Position numbers and translations under genes: made by a program. Below, piece by piece: positions 48,403 to 62,359 of a stretch of DNA of 64,000 bases. The stretch's first letter is position 1. Every line of letters begins with the position of its first letter. Below the pieces are notes generated by a model. The model was not told the DNA's origin. It was given only the letters and a program-made list of their open reading frames with translations, and did no database searches. This stretch comes from Megascapheus bottae (lineage: Eukaryota; Chordata; Mammalia; Rodentia; Geomyidae), in contig JANJXV010000154.1 in assembly GCA_024803745.1 (NCBI GenBank), positions 806,001 through 870,000 on the forward strand, given 5' to 3'.

Positions 48403-48632
48403 TTTTGTAGTCATAGGACTTGTATTCTAGACCTGGCTGTTCTTCCTGAGCTCTTCAGCTCAAGGCTACTGCCCTATGTCTTTAGCCTCAACCCTACTTC
48501 TCATTTTCTATTGGTTCATTGGAGAGAAGAGTCTAAGGTGTTTTTGTGATAGGTCAGTCTTTGAACCTTGATCCTCAGATCTCAGCCTCCTAAGTAGCTA
48601 GGATTACAGGCATGAGCCACGGGCTCATGGCT
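48403..48632 (-). repeat. Longer-type SINE (unit B)
   Basis: Counterpart of 19482-19712. Confidence 0.8.
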
Positions 48633-48729
48633 TTCTCATTTTATTTTGTTTCACAGTGATTTCTACAGAGAAATCTAACTTTAACTCTACTGCCACATAG
48701 AATTCGTCATATCACCCTATGATTCTTGT

Positions 48730-48898
48730 TGCCGGGGGTTTGGGCTAGCATGCACAAAGACCTGGTTCAGTTCCTTGGTACTACATACAAAGAAAAAGCC
48801 AGAAGTGGTGCTATGACTCAAGAAGTAGAGAGCTAGCCTTGAGAAAACCCAAGGACCATGCTGAGGCCATGAGACCAGGCATAGGATTGGGAAAAGAA
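48730..48898 (+). repeat. tRNA-derived SINE (unit B)
   Basis: Counterpart of 19810-19978. Confidence 0.75.
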
Positions 48899-49044
48899 AA
48901 TGATTCTTGATTCATTCACAAAGAATTCCATAGGTTCCACACAGGATTTAGGGTAACTAAGAATATTATTGCTCAGTACATCACAACATGAACTTACCAA
49001 TGGGGCTCAGGCTCCAACATCAATATGAAGATGCATTCACTCAC

Positions 49045-49134
49045 CTGTGATATTCTTGTCAGAGGAATTTCCTATCCAGAGTTCTGCACAGTGCTCTAGC
49101 TTGTCAATTAATACAGGTTTGGGAACACAGGGAC
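49045..49134 (-). CDS. KRAB-B box exon (unit B)
   Basis: Counterpart of 20125-20214. One amino acid change in the core (LEHCAELW against LEHCTELW in unit A) and one silent change in the first codon. Splice motifs are intact. Confidence 0.85.
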
Positions 49135-49289
49135 CTGTAAATTAGAAACAGTAGAGAATTATTGCTTATGCTGTGTCATCATTGCTTTAAGTTCACAGAC
49201 ATCCTACTCACAAGTTATCTATTAAATCTTTTTTCTCATTTCTCACTGGCTCCATGGTTGACTTTTCCCCAGCTCTGGATTCATTTTCT

Positions 49290-49560
49290 ATGGCATAAAC
49301 TTAGCTGTCTTGCTCAAGGCTAGAAAAATACCAGTTTGAGTCCCAGCTCCACTTACATGCATAGGTCTTCATGCATGCTAGGCAAGCACTCAACCACAAA
49401 GTCAAACTCTTGACACTCCACTAACATTTTGAGGGGTTACTTGGAGTTATAGAGTTTCATGGCAATTTTTATGCCATTGCTGGCTTCAAATTAGAATTGT
49501 TAGATTTCTTCCTCCTGAATATTTTAAGATTACAGGCATGAAACATTGCACCTAGTGCCA
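49290..49560 (-). repeat. Two decayed SINE fragments (unit B)
   Basis: Counterpart of 20370-20640. Confidence 0.6.
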
Positions 49561-49810
49561 GGTTTCCATTATAAACTCACTGTTTAGTGATTTGTAGATC
49601 CTATTTCCAATAATGATATATATTCTATTCTGGATGGTTTATCCACTTACAATTACTGTGTAAGTTTGGAATGTCGTCTCCATTAGAGGAAACATAATTT
49701 AGAACTGTTGTCAAAGTATCCTGAAGGTATCCTGAAGAATGAGTGCAAAATTACCTTAGGTTTTCTTTACAAAGTAATGATATTTCTCAGGGCCTGGAAT
49801 CTTTCATTTA

Positions 49811-50050
<240 letters not shown>

Positions 50051-50142
50051 TTAGCACTGAGTTATAAACACACCATGTCTGGAATTTTATTCTTTTTTTT
50101 GTTGGAATTGTATTCCTTTACTTAAATGTTTAGACTTACTAT

Positions 50143-50330
50143 TGACCTGAAAAGCTTAGGGATGGTGCCTAGGCCCAGAGTTCAAGTCCCAAGACCCACA
50201 AAAAAATAACAAGGCAAGCCAGGTGTTGGTGGCTCACGCCTGTCATCCTAGCTACTCAGGAGACTGAGATCTGAGGACCATGGTTCAAAGCCAGCCTGGC
50301 ACAAAATTCCATGAGACTCCTTTCCAATTA
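50143..50330 (+). repeat. SINE tail plus longer-type SINE head (unit B)
   Basis: Counterpart of 21222-21412. Confidence 0.75.
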
Positions 50331-50609
50331 CCCACCATAAAATGTTTAATGGCTTCTGGCATATCATGGTAGAGCAATTGTGGTATCAAAAAAATAAGTC
50401 AGGGGAGTAGATTTAGGTTATAAATGGAATTATTCCATTGAAAAAGAACTACATTATATGATGACATATGCTGGTACTCTGAGAATATTGCAAAATCTTA
50501 GGGTATCAAGTAATAATACTGTGAAGTACACCAAGAATGTTAATGTTCTATGTCTGGCATAATAATCACTTGGGGAAGAAACTTTTTTTTCTTTTTTTTG
50601 GCTGGGGGA

Positions 50610-50838
50610 TTTGTAAGGCTTGAACTCTGGGCCTGGGCACTGTTCCTGAGCTCTTCAACTCAAGGCTATCTCCCTACCTATGAAGCCACAGTGCCATTTC
50701 CCATATTCTAGTGGTTAACTGTCGATGAGAGTCTCATAGACTTTCTAATGCCCAGGCTGGCTTTGAACCAAATCTTTAGATATCAGCCTGATATCTGAGT
50801 AGCTAGGATTACAGGTATAAGGCACTGCACCTGGCAAG
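50610..50838 (-). repeat. Longer-type SINE (unit B)
   Basis: Counterpart of 21690-21918; ggctggctttgaaccaa is more complete here than in unit A. Confidence 0.8.
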
Positions 50839-50920
50839 AAATTTATTTCTTGCTGTTTTATACTACAAATTTACTGTATGTTTTACTTTTTCAAAAAGAC
50901 TGAGGATGACCTTTGTTCTG

Positions 50921-51065
50921 TATATAATGGGAAGAGGGGTAGGGAGCTGTGAGCAGAAGAACTGAGGGGCAATACTCAGGGTAGGACAATAGCCTTAACT
51001 AAAGAGCTCACGGCCCAAGGTCCAAGCCTCATGACTTTCCCCACTACCCCACAAAAAAAGGGAAA
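50921..51065 (+). repeat. SINE 3' portion (unit B)
   Basis: Counterpart of 22000-22145. Confidence 0.5.
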
Positions 51066-51232
51066 ATAATTGGAGATTGGAGAGGATTTTCTAAAAAGAA
51101 TATATAGAAATAGTAGTTCGAAATGTAGAAAGAAGTTCAATATTAACAGTCATGAGAAAAATTAAAATTACAATTAAATCTTTACTTTAAGTATATTAAT
51201 ATAAATATAGTTTTAAACAAAAAGATCCACAT

Positions 51233-51266
51233 ACACACACACAAACACACACACACACACACGCAT
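51233..51266. repeat. CA microsatellite (unit B)
   Basis: Counterpart of 22314-22345. 51267-51815 has no recognisable gene. Confidence 0.85.
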
Positions 51267-51815
51267 ACAAAAAAACAACTTTCAAAGTCTAACTATTACT
51301 GGGAAGGTAGTGAGAAGAAGTAGAACTTTGGAATAGTTCTGCAAGGAATATAAAACAATCAAAAATTGCGTGGAGAGTGCTAAAAAAGTACTAAATATAG
51401 AATTACATAGAAATATGGTCCAACACTTCTATTTCTAGATTTGTACCTAACGGAAGAGAAAGCAGAGACTAGAACAAATATGTGGAGAATCCATTCACAA
51501 CTATTAATAATAATCCAAAGATAGAAATATGCAAAACAATGCATTGAAAAGGAAGAACATTTTACTATATTTTACAGATGAATCTTGATTACAGTAAACT
51601 AAAAATACAGCAGTCATGAAGGAAGAGCTAGGGTATGTTTTCCCTTCCAGAGCTTCCAAGGATCAACAAACCCTTAGAGCCAAAAAGCACGATGGTTCCA
51701 GAGAATGGAGTAGAGAGGAACAGGAGCTGAATGTTTAATGATTATACATGGAAGATGAAAATTGCTCTAGATGGGTAGAATGAAGAGAGAACTGTACCCT
51801 AAACAATGGTTATGT

Positions 51816-52360
51816 AGCCACACAGGATGGGACACACCTATACTCCCTGATCTTGGGAAACTCAAGAAGGATTTCTAGCCAACCTGGATGCATGGAAAGA
51901 TCTATCTTAAAAACTAATGTGGAGGGGCTGGGAGTTTGGCATAGTTGTAGAGTGCTTGTATGAAGACGAAGGTTCAATTCCGCAGTACCACATACGCAGA
52001 AAAAACCAGAAGTAGTGCTGTGGCTCAAGTAGAAAATCACTAGGCTTGAGGAAAGCTGAAGGACAGTGCTCAGACCGAGTTCCAGCCAAAGGGCTTGTTT
52101 AAAAAAAAACCAGAAAGCTGAGCATGATGGGGTGGTGGCTCACTACTATAATCCTAGCTACTCAGGAGGCTGAGATCTGAGGATCAAGGTTTAAAGCCAT
52201 CCTGGCACAAAAAGACCTGAGACACTTATCTCCAATTTACTTTTAGAAAATGGGAAGTGGGGCTTGGCTCCAGAGTAAGGTGGTAGCCAGGAGCTGAAAA
52301 GCTCAGGGATAGTGCCCAGGCTGAGTTCAAGATCTATGAACCACAAAAAAAAATAATATG
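51816..52360 (+). repeat. Serial plus-strand SINEs (unit B)
   Basis: Counterpart of 22892-23440. 52361-52794 is unassigned. Confidence 0.75.
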
Positions 52361-52794
52361 GAAAAATTTGGATTCTGTGAATTTTATCAGGCATATAAAT
52401 GTCTTTTTTTGCTGTTGAAATAACAAATTGTTTCTAAACATTTTAAAAGTTTTTGCCTAGAAATGTACACTACAAATGGAAATAATAACAAACACAAAAT
52501 ATGCAAAAGATACAAATTATCACAATATGGGTATCCTGCTTCTGTATCTTTTCACTGACTCCTGTTCAAATGAGTCACATACTCTGAATAATTTTCCCAG
52601 TCGATATATGCCACACATATTGGCTTGTACTGAACTTCTTGGGAAATTAAAAGCAAATACTAAGCAAATGTGTGTTAGATTTTGCCAACAGTGATATTTC
52701 AAATATAAATCCCTACTCATTGCATTATTTAATATCAATGCCGGAATCTAACTTACACTGGCAGAATCTTCAATCTTTTGAGAACCTTCAAATT

Positions 52795-54933
52795 GGTGTG
52801 TAAATATTTAGGATCGTTATGTCTTCCGGGAGGAAAGATCCCTTTAGTAGTATGTAGTAACCTTCTTTGTCTTTTCTTACTAATTTTAGTTTGAAGTCTA
52901 TTTTATCTGATATGAGGATGGCAATTCCAGCCTGTTTATGGGGGCAGTTAGCTTGATAGAATTTATTCCAACCTCTCACTTTCAAAAGATGATGGTTTTT
53001 GGGTAAGATATGTCTCTTGAAGTCAGCAGAACGATGGCTCTTGCTTTTTGATCCAACTAGACAGCCTATGCCGTTTAATTGGAGAGTTAATTCCATTGAT
53101 ATTGAGAGTTAGGATTGAGAGATATTTATTAGTTCCTACCATTTTTAAAAGCTTTTAGTAGGGCCTGTGTCTTGAAATTCTTGTGGTCCTTAGATGGTAT
53201 GCTGTTTAGGTGCCATTTCTTTCCCTATAATGCATTTATTTTGGTTTTGTATGTATAGAGCATCGTAGAGAATTCTCTGTAGTGTTGGTTTTGTTTTGAC
53301 ATATTGTTGCAGCTTTTCCCTGGAATGGAATGTTTTTATTGTTCCCTCAGTTATGAATGAGAGCTTAGCTGGCTACAGTATTCTTGGTTGGTAGTTATTT
53401 GATTTAAGGACATGACATATATGCTTCCAGTCACTTCGTGCTTGCATGGTCTCTGCTGAGAAATCTGGGGTTATTCTGAATGGTTTGCCTTTATAGGTTA
53501 CTGATCCCTTTTCCCTGGCTGCCTTTAGGATCTTTTCTTTCGTTTCTATTGATCCAGTTCAGATCACAATGTGGCGGTGGGATGTTCTTTTCTGGTCAGG
53601 TCTGTTTGGGGTTCTAAAAGCTTCTCGTATGTGGATGGGCCTGCCCTTCTGGATATTTGGGAAATTCTCTGAGATGATTCCCTGAAGTATATTTCCAATA
53701 CCATTGACCTCTTTCTCCACGCCCTCCTCAATACCAGCTAGCCTTAAATTAGGCTTCCTAATTGTATCTTGGACCTCCTGAAGGGCTCTCTCATATTTCC
53801 TAGATTTGGATTGACTCATTTTCTGTTCTTTATAATACCTAAATTATCTTCAGCCACGGAAATTCTCTCCTCTGCAATGTCTAACCTGCTATCAAAGTTA
53901 TCTACTTTATTTTTCATCTCCCTTGCTTCTAATTGCTCACTTTTGATGCCTTGCATCCCTTGTTTTAGATCATGTATGGATTTCTTTATCTCCTTGATTT
54001 CCTTTTGAGTGGTTAGCTCAGTAGCTTTATTTTCTTTGGACATTTGCTGGAGTTTGGTCACGTTTTTATTAGTGGATTCTTTGAATTCATCCATCTTTCT
54101 TTGAAAAACCTTTATTATGGCCTCCTTTATGGCTTCTTCTTTTTCACTTATCACCTTGTTTTTGCTTACCTCTTGTTCAGGTATGTCTTCCTCTATTATA
54201 TCTTTCTTTATATTTTCACATTTTTCATTAATGATGTTTATCAATTGCATTTGTGTAGCAATTGGAAGACTCTCCTCTAGGTTTGCCAGTGACTGTTCCA
54301 TTGTCTGTTTACATTGGGTGGGGGATGTTGTTTCTTGATTTGACATTTTTCTTGAGTTTCTTGTTCTGCCCATTTGAAAATGGGAGCAAGATTACTACTA
54401 AATACGATTATAGTTTTTCAGATATACCCAACCTAGACCTCTGTAGCTGGCAGACACTAGATGTTCACAAGTTTTGATTGGTATTATCACTCTTTCTTTT
54501 TGTGCACTTACAGACCAGCCTAATACAACCACTGATAAGTGATTTATACCCAAAACAATAAGCCTCTCAATCCAATCTCTATTGTCTTTAAGTCCCTCTG
54601 AGCCTAGAGAATAATTAACCACCTACATATACAATATTGCTCAACAGCCATCAAGTGTAGATCCGTGCAGTATAAGGGTTGAAAGACGAGCAGAGGTCCA
54701 GAGATAGAAAAAAAGAATGAGAGAGGTCAGGGGAGGTGCAAGAGGATTAACGTAGGAGTGTAAGAATATTGTAGTAATGAAGAAAAGTTATAGCATAAGG
54801 ATAACTGACCTAAGTTGGTAAGTAGGTAGCATATTTGAGTACAAAGTTTGGAAAGTATTAGAATAAAACTTATGTGTTGCTGCACGACTAGCTCTTAGCC
54901 CAACCAGTGGCCTCACAGTGGACCATGGGATGG
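52795..54933 (-). mobile_element. L1 head lacking its 3' part (unit B)
   Basis: Same internal breakpoint in the endonuclease region as at 23883, but here the full 5' UTR-like end is kept (54374-54933). ORF1 starts at 54373 (MGRTRNSRKMSNQ). It is split by the same 4-bp deletion seen in the L1 at 26664-32710 (near 53830) and by an in-frame stop near 53560. The EN part resembles the unit A head, while the ORF1 part resembles the other L1 of unit A. Confidence 0.88.
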
Positions 54934-56303
54934 ATCTGTTTTTCTTGTCTACGTTGAGGGAAAGGGGTATTTTACAAGATGCAGAAGCGAAGATTTCAGA
55001 AGCAAATGCTGTGAGTGAATTAGCTCGTAAAAAGCATTTTTATTTTCTTTTACCTTTCTGCCAGTCTTGGGGCTTGAATTCAGGGCCTGAGCACTGTCCT
55101 CGGGTTTTCTCAAGTCTAGCCCTCTGCCACTTGAGCCACAGTGCCACATCTAGATTTTCTATCTATGTGGTACTGAGCAATCAAACCCAGATCTTCATGG
55201 ATGCTAGGCAAGCACTCTACCACTATGCCAAACTCTCAACCCTGACATAGTAATTATAAAGTCATCATCATCATCATCATATCCAAATATCCTTTCTCCT
55301 ACAAAGAATGAACACTTAACTGTGTCTAATGCTTTTTTTTAATTTCACTAATTCTTCTGTGTTTTTCCCTCTTGCATTTTTTACACATGACAGCAAAGCT
55401 AATCATCAGGAAAAAATTGATTAGGATACAGAAACCTAATAATATCGTAGTAGATTGACGTCAAAAATATGTGCAAGATGCCCTGTGTGTTTGACCTAGT
55501 GGGAGAGTCCTTGGCTACCAAGCAGTAAGCCTCAGGTTTGATTCCTCATTACCACATACATAGAAAACGCTGCAAGTGGTGCTGTGGCTCGGTGGGACAG
55601 CTAAAGCCTAAAGAAAGCCCAAGAACAATGTTCACACTCTGAGGTCAAGTCCCAAGACTAGCAAAAACAAAAAAAATTCGACAAGGGGCAAAATGCAGGC
55701 AGAGAAGGCACTGTGAAGCAAATTTTTTGTAAAGGATGAGGGCAATATTGACCCTTAAGTTTGGATCTTACCTAAGAAAGGCTCCTTGAGCCTGAGACCA
55801 GACTGGTAGTTGGGCCTAGTGGAAGACATTGGGATTGGACAAATAAGGTGTGCTGTATACTACATCCACATGTATATTGTGAGACTGGAGGAGAGATTCA
55901 GCCTCCAGTATGTCTTTGGTGAGGTCTTTTGTGAGCAAGGATCTTTGGTCATTGGTCCCTGAAAGGTGACCCTGCCTCCCTCACAATGGAACAGAATATG
56001 GAACCCTGGTAACCATGCCACTGTAACTAACAACCAGCTCAAGCCAGCTCACTTGGCCTGTGGCTCAGGAGGAAGAAAGATGTTGCTGTGCTGTTGCCAA
56101 AGGTCAGGAAACTCGAGTCTCAGGCATGGAAGTTGTGGATGTCTTACTCGAAGATGTACATGCTAGATCATTGCCAAGCCACAAATCCAGTATAACAGAA
56201 CTTTCTCTAAGAAGAAGGCCAGGAAAATCCAGGGCAACCAGAGGTGGTAAATTTCTAAGAAGAAATTTATTTGACCCCATCATCCTCCCCACACACTACA
56301 ACT
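54934..56303. other. Inverted copy of the RALGDS-like upstream segment (unit B, complete)
   Basis: Its plus strand matches the reverse complement of 7285-8650 end to end. The start (atctgtttttcttgtctacg) corresponds to about 8640 and the end (acacactacaactttc) to about 7290. Frames with MTLPPSQWNRIWNPG and ERCCCAVAKGQETRVSG recur. It includes a reversed SINE (about 55060-55250), an ATC repeat (55263-55280) and a plus-strand SINE (about 55490-55675). Frames are short and broken. Confidence 0.88.
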
Positions 56304-59300
56304 TTCTTTTTTTTTCATTTTTTTATTGTAATTAGTAAAAGGGTTAGATGATATTTGCCAGATAGAAGGTGCATTAATTCACATACATTGATACCCTTTC
56401 ACATGTCTTGGTACCCATTTCCCTCCAACCCCACACCCCCCACCCGTCTTGGTTTTCCCCCCTTCCCTATCAATTTTCAAATATCCAAATACAAATAAAT
56501 TCAATATATCAGATAGCAAAGTGAGATACTATACCAATATGGGATAACCAAGGGACAGCAAGCGAGATGAGAGACAACATAGTACATTAAGGACAACAAT
56601 CATTCATTATATGGTTTTTGTGTCAATATCCTGGAGATCCTTTCAATTAGCTTCACATTATATGGTCTTATATATGGCCTTTTGCTCTATTGCCAATCTC
56701 TGCTAGTAGAACCCAAAGTTTCTTCTGATGATGACAAATGAGGGAAACCACTGAGCCTAATTTCCTTTGAGTCTGGCTTACTTCACTTAATATGATTTGT
56801 TCTAAGTCTTTCCATTTCCTAACAAATGGGGCGATGTCATTCTTTCTGACAGCAGAATAGAATTCCATTGTGTACAAATACCACAACTTGTTGATCCACT
56901 CATCAGCTGAGGGACATCTGGGTTGGTTCCATATCTTTGCTATGGTGAATAGTGCTGCAATGAACATTGTTGTGCTAGTGGGTTTAGTATGCCCTTGTTT
57001 CTGGATTGTTGGGTAAATGCCAAGTACTGGAATTGCTGGGTCATAGGGGAGTTGTATGTTTAGCGTTTTGAGGCACTACCGCACTGCTTTCCATAGTGGT
57101 TGAACGAGTTTGCACTCCCATCAACAATGTAGTAGTGATCCCTTCTGGCCACATCCCCTGCAGCATCTGTTGTCAGTCGTTTTCCTGATCCTGGCCATTC
57201 TAACTGGAGTTAGGTGGAATCTTAGACTTGTTTTGATTTGCATTTCTTTTATGACCAGAGATGTTGAGTATTTCTTCATGTGTCTATAGGCCATTTTTGT
57301 TTCTTCTTCAGAGAAGACTCTCTTTACGTCCTTGGCCCATTTTTAATGGGATGGGTGTTACTTTGGAAGTTAGTTTTGGAGTGATTCAATTTTTTGAGTT
57401 GTTGATATATTTTAGATATGAGGCCTTGGTCCGTTGTTTGGTTGGTGAAGATCTTCTCCCACTCTGTAGGCTTCCTGATTAGTTTACTAGCTATATCCGT
57501 TGCCATACAAAAGCTCTGCAGTTTAATGCAGTCCCACTTATCCAGCCTTTCTCTGATTTGTTGTGATTCTTGGTCCTTATTAAGAAAGTTTCGACCTGTG
57601 CCAAGGAGGCCTAGTGTATCTCCTATTCCTTCCTGTAAACTTTTCAGTGTGTCAGCTTTTACCTCCAGGTCTTTGATCCATTTGGAGTTAATTCTAGTGC
57701 AAGGTGACAAAGAAGGATCCAACTTTATTTTTGTGCAGGTGTTTAACCAGTTCTGCCAGCACAACTTGTTGAAGAGGCTATCTTTCTTCCATTCTATTTT
57801 TTTGGCTCCCTGGTCAAGGATTAGGTGGCCATAGGTCTGTGGTTTAATATCTGGGTCCGCAGTTCTACTCCATTGGACTTCAGGCCTGTTCTTGTGCCAG
57901 TACCAAGCTGTTTTGAGAATTATAGCTCTGTAATAGAGTCTTAAGTTTGGAATTGAAATTCCTTCAGCGCTGTTCTTTCTGCTAAGAAGTGTTTTTGCTA
58001 TACGGGGTCTTTTATTATTCCATATGAAATTTTGAATTGCCTCTTCTATGTCTTTAAAGAATGACATTGGGATGTTGATGGGTATTACATTGAATTTGTA
58101 GATAGCCCTTGGCAAGATTGTCATTTTCAGAATGTTGATTCTTCCAATCCAGGAGCATGGGAGGTTTTTCCATTTCTTTAGTTCTGCTTTAATTTCCTTT
58201 TTTATCATTTTAAAGTTTTCATCTAAACGGTCCTTTACATTCTTAGTTAAGCTAATTGCTAGGTACTTTATTTTCTTGGAGGCTATTGTGAAAGGATTTT
58301 CTTTCCTGATTATTGCCTCGTTCCTCTCAGTGTTGGCGTAAAGTAAGGCAGCTGATTTGTGAGGGTTGATTTTATGGCCTGCTACCCTTCCAAAGCTTTG
58401 AATCAGCTCAAGGAGCTTGGGAGTAGAGTCTATAGGATTCTTTAAATACAGAATCATGTCATCTGCAAAGAGGGATAGTGTTATTTCCTCTTTCCCTACT
58501 TGGATCCACTTTATGCTTGCTTCTTGCCTTATTGCACTGTCTAGGAATTCTAGTACTATGTTAAAAAGGAGTGGAGAGAGTGGGCATCCTTGTCCCGTTC
58601 CTGATTTTAGAGGGAATGGCTTTAGATTTTCACCATTAAGTATAATACTAGCAGTGGGTTTCTCATACACAGCCTTTATTACATTGAGAAATGTTCCATG
58701 GATTCCTAGTTTCTCCACATCTTTTAACATAAAGGGGTTTTGGATCTTGTCAAATGCCTTTTCCGCATCTATTGAGACAATCATGTGATTTTATCCCTGC
58801 TCCTGTTGATGTGTTGAATTATATTAATTGATTTGTGTATGTTGAACCAGCTTTGCCTCCCTGTGATGAATCCAGTTTGATCATAGTGTATAATTTTTTT
58901 GATGAGTTGTTGTAGACGGATGGCCAGTATTTTGTTGAGAAGTTTTGCATCGATGTTCATCAAAGAAATGGGTCTATAGATCTCTTTTTTTGATGAATCT
59001 CTGTCTGGTTTGGGGATGAGGGATATGCTGGCTTCACAGAATCAGTTTGGTAAAGGACCTTCATTTTCAATTTCGTTGAAGAGCTTGAGGAGTATTGGTG
59101 TGAGCTCTGCTTTGAAGACCTTATAGAATTCAGCTGTGAATCCATCTGGCCCTGGGCTCTTTTTAAGTGGAAGTTGTCTAATTTCCATTTCTATTTCAGA
59201 GCTTGAAATAGGTCTGTTGAGTTGGGTTAGCCCTTCTTGGTTCAGTGTGGGTATGTTAATATTGTCTAGGAATTCATCCATTTCTTCTAGATTCTCAAAT

Positions 59301-62300
59301 TTGTTGGCGTAAAGGTTTGAGAAGTATTCCCTCATGTTATTCTGGATCTTGGTAATTTCTGTCGTGATATTACCATTTTCATCTGCGATTTTGTTTATTT
59401 CGATATGCTCTCTTCTTTTTTTGGTAAGATTTGCTAAGGGCTTGTCAATTTTGTTAATTCTTTCAAAGAACCAACTCCTTGTTTTGTTGATTCTTTCTAT
59501 AGATTTTTTTTATTCCAAATCATTTAATTCTGCTTTGATTTTAATAATTTGCTTTCTCCTAATGGGTTTAGGGTTGGTTTGTTGCTCTTTTTCCATGAGG
59601 TTAAGGTGAGACATTAACTAGTTGGTTTGCCATTTTTCCAATTTGCTGTTTTAGGCACTCAGCGCTATAAATTTTCCTCTGAGTACTGCCTTTGTTGTGT
59701 CCCTAAGGAGTTGATATTTGTGTGCTCCTTATTGTTAAATTTCATAAACAGTTGGATATCTGTTCTGATCTCTTCGATTACCCATTGTTTTTGATTCAAC
59801 AATGTGTGGTTCAGTCTCCATGAGTTACAGGGTTTTCTTTGGTGGAGATTTGTGTTCAGCTCCAATTTGATGCCTTTATGGTCTGAGAGTGTGCATGGAA
59901 TAATTTCAGTGTTTCTGAATCTGTCCAGGTTTGCTTTATGGCCTAAGATGTGGTCTATTTTGGAAAATGTTCCATGTGCTGCTGAGAAAAACGTATATTG
60001 TGGTGTTACTGGGTGGAATATTCTGCAGATGTCTGTTAGATCTAGTTGGTCTATATAGTTGTTCAGTTCTAAGTTTTCTCTTTTGAGTTTTTGCCTTGAT
60101 GATCTGTCCATAGGTGAGAGTGGTGTGTTAAACTCAACAACAACCACTGTATTTCGATCTATGTATGGTTTCAGTGTAAGTAAAGTTTGCTTGATGAAGT
60201 TTGGAGCTCCGGGATTGGGTGTGTAAATATTTAGAATCGTTATGTCTTCGGGAGGAAAGATCCCTTTAGTAGTATGTAGTAACCTTCTTTGTCTTTTCTT
60301 ACTAATTTTAGTTTGAAGTCTATTGTATCTGATAGGAGGATGGCAACTCTAGCCTGTTTATGGGGGCAGTTACCTTGATAGAGTTTATTCCAACCTCTCC
60401 CTTTCAAAAGATGATTGTTTTTGGGTAAGATGTGTCTCTTGAAGACAGCAGAACGATGGCTCTTGCTTTTTTATCCAACTAGACAACCTATGCCGTTTAA
60501 TTGGAGAGTTAAGTCCATTGATATTGAGAGTTAGGATTGAGAGATATTTATTAGTTCCTACCATTTTTAAAAGGTTTTAGTAGGGCCTGTGTCTTGACAG
60601 TTCTTGTGGTCCTTAGATGGTATGCTGTTTAGGTGCCATTTCTTTCCCTATATTGCATTTATTTTGGTTTTCTATGTATAGAGCATCTTTGAGAATTCTC
60701 TGTAGTGTTGGTTTTGTTTCGACATATTGTTGCAGCTTTTCCCTGGAATGGAATTTTTTATTGTTCTCTCAGTTATGAATGAGAGCTTAGCTGGCTACAG
60801 TATTCTTGGTTGGTAGTTATTTGATTTAAGGGAATGACATATATGCTTCCAGTCACTTCGTGCTTGCATGGTCTCTGCTGAGAAATCTGGGGTTATTCTG
60901 ATTGGTTTGCTTTTGTAGGTTACTGATCCCTTTTCCCTGGCTTCCTATAGGATCTTTCCCTTCGTTTCTATTGATCCAGTTCGGATCACAATGTGGCGGT
61001 GGGATGTTCTTTTCTGGTCAGGTCTGTTTGGGGTTCTAAAAGCTTCTCGTATCTGGATGGGCCTGCCCTTCTGGATATTTGGGAAATTCTCTGAGATGAT
61101 TCCCTGAAGTATATTTCCAATACCATTGACCTCTTTCTCCACGCCCTCCTCAATACCAACTAGCCTTAAATTAGGCTTCCTAATTGTATCTTGGACCTCC
61201 TGAAGCGCTCTCTCATATTTCCTAGATTTGGATTGACTCATTTTCTGTTCTTTCTCTATAATACCTAAATTATATTCAGCCACGGAAATTCCCTCCTCTG
61301 CATTCTCTAACCTGCTATCAAAGCTATCTACTTTATTTTTCATCTCCCTTGCTTTTAATTGCTCACTTTTGATGCCTTGCATCTCTTGTTTTAGATCATG
61401 TATGGATTTCTTTATCTCCACGATTTCCTTTTGAGTGGTTAGCTCAGTAGCTTTATATTCTTTGGACATTTGCTGGAGTTTGGTCACGTTTTTATATGTG
61501 GATTCTATGAATTCATCCATCTTTCTTTGAAAAACCTTTATTATGGCCTCCTTTATGGCTTCTTCTTTTTCACTTATCACCTTGTTTTTGCTTTCCTCTT
61601 GTTCAGGTATGGCTTCCTCCATTATCTCTTTCTTTATATTTTCACATTTTTCATTAATGATGTTTATCAATTGCATTTGTGTAGCACTTGGAATACTCTC
61701 CTCTAGGTTTGCCAGTGACTGTTCCATTGTCTGTTTATATTGGGTGGGGGATGTTGTTTCTTGATTTGACATTTTTCTTGAGTTTCTTGTTCTGCCCATT
61801 TGAAAATGGGAGCAAGATTACTACTAAATACGATTATAGTTTTTCAGATATAACCAACCTAGACCTCTGTAGCTGGCAGACACTAGATGTTCACAAGTTT
61901 TGATTGGTATTATCACTCTTTCTTTTTGTGCACTTACAGACCAGTCTAATACAACCACTGATAAGCGATTTATACCCAAAACAATAAGCCTCTCAATCCA
62001 ATCTCTATTGTCTTTAAGTCCCTCTGAGCCTAGAGAATAATTAACCACCTACATATACAATATTGCTCAACAGCCATCAAGTGTAGATCCGTGCAGTATA
62101 AGGGTTGAAAGACGAGCAGAGGTCCAGAGATAGAAAAAAAGAATGAGAGAGGTCAGGGGAGGTGCAAGAGGATTAACGTAGGAGTGTAAGAATATTGTAG
62201 TAATGAAGAAAAGTTATAGCATAAGGATAACTGACCTAAGTTGGTAAGTAGGTAGCATATTTGAGTACAAAGTTTGGAAAGTATTAGAATAAAAATTATG

Positions 62301-62359
62301 TGTTGCTGCACGACTAGCTCTTAGCCCAACCAGTGGCCTCACAGTGGACCATGGGATGG
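56304..62359 (-). mobile_element. Near full-length L1 LINE, inactive (unit B)
   Basis: About 6.05 kb with the T-rich 3' end at 56304 and 5' UTR-like end at 62359. ORF1 begins at 61799 and runs 284 codons before a TAG (near 60945) where the other copies read ILKAARE. It has no 4-bp deletion. ORF2 is broken into frames 57324-58784 (486 codons, FADDMILYL), 58781-58963, 59042-59335 and 59665-60147, with the C-terminus at 56668-56967. Not autonomous. It is the positional counterpart of 26664-32710. Confidence 0.9.
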
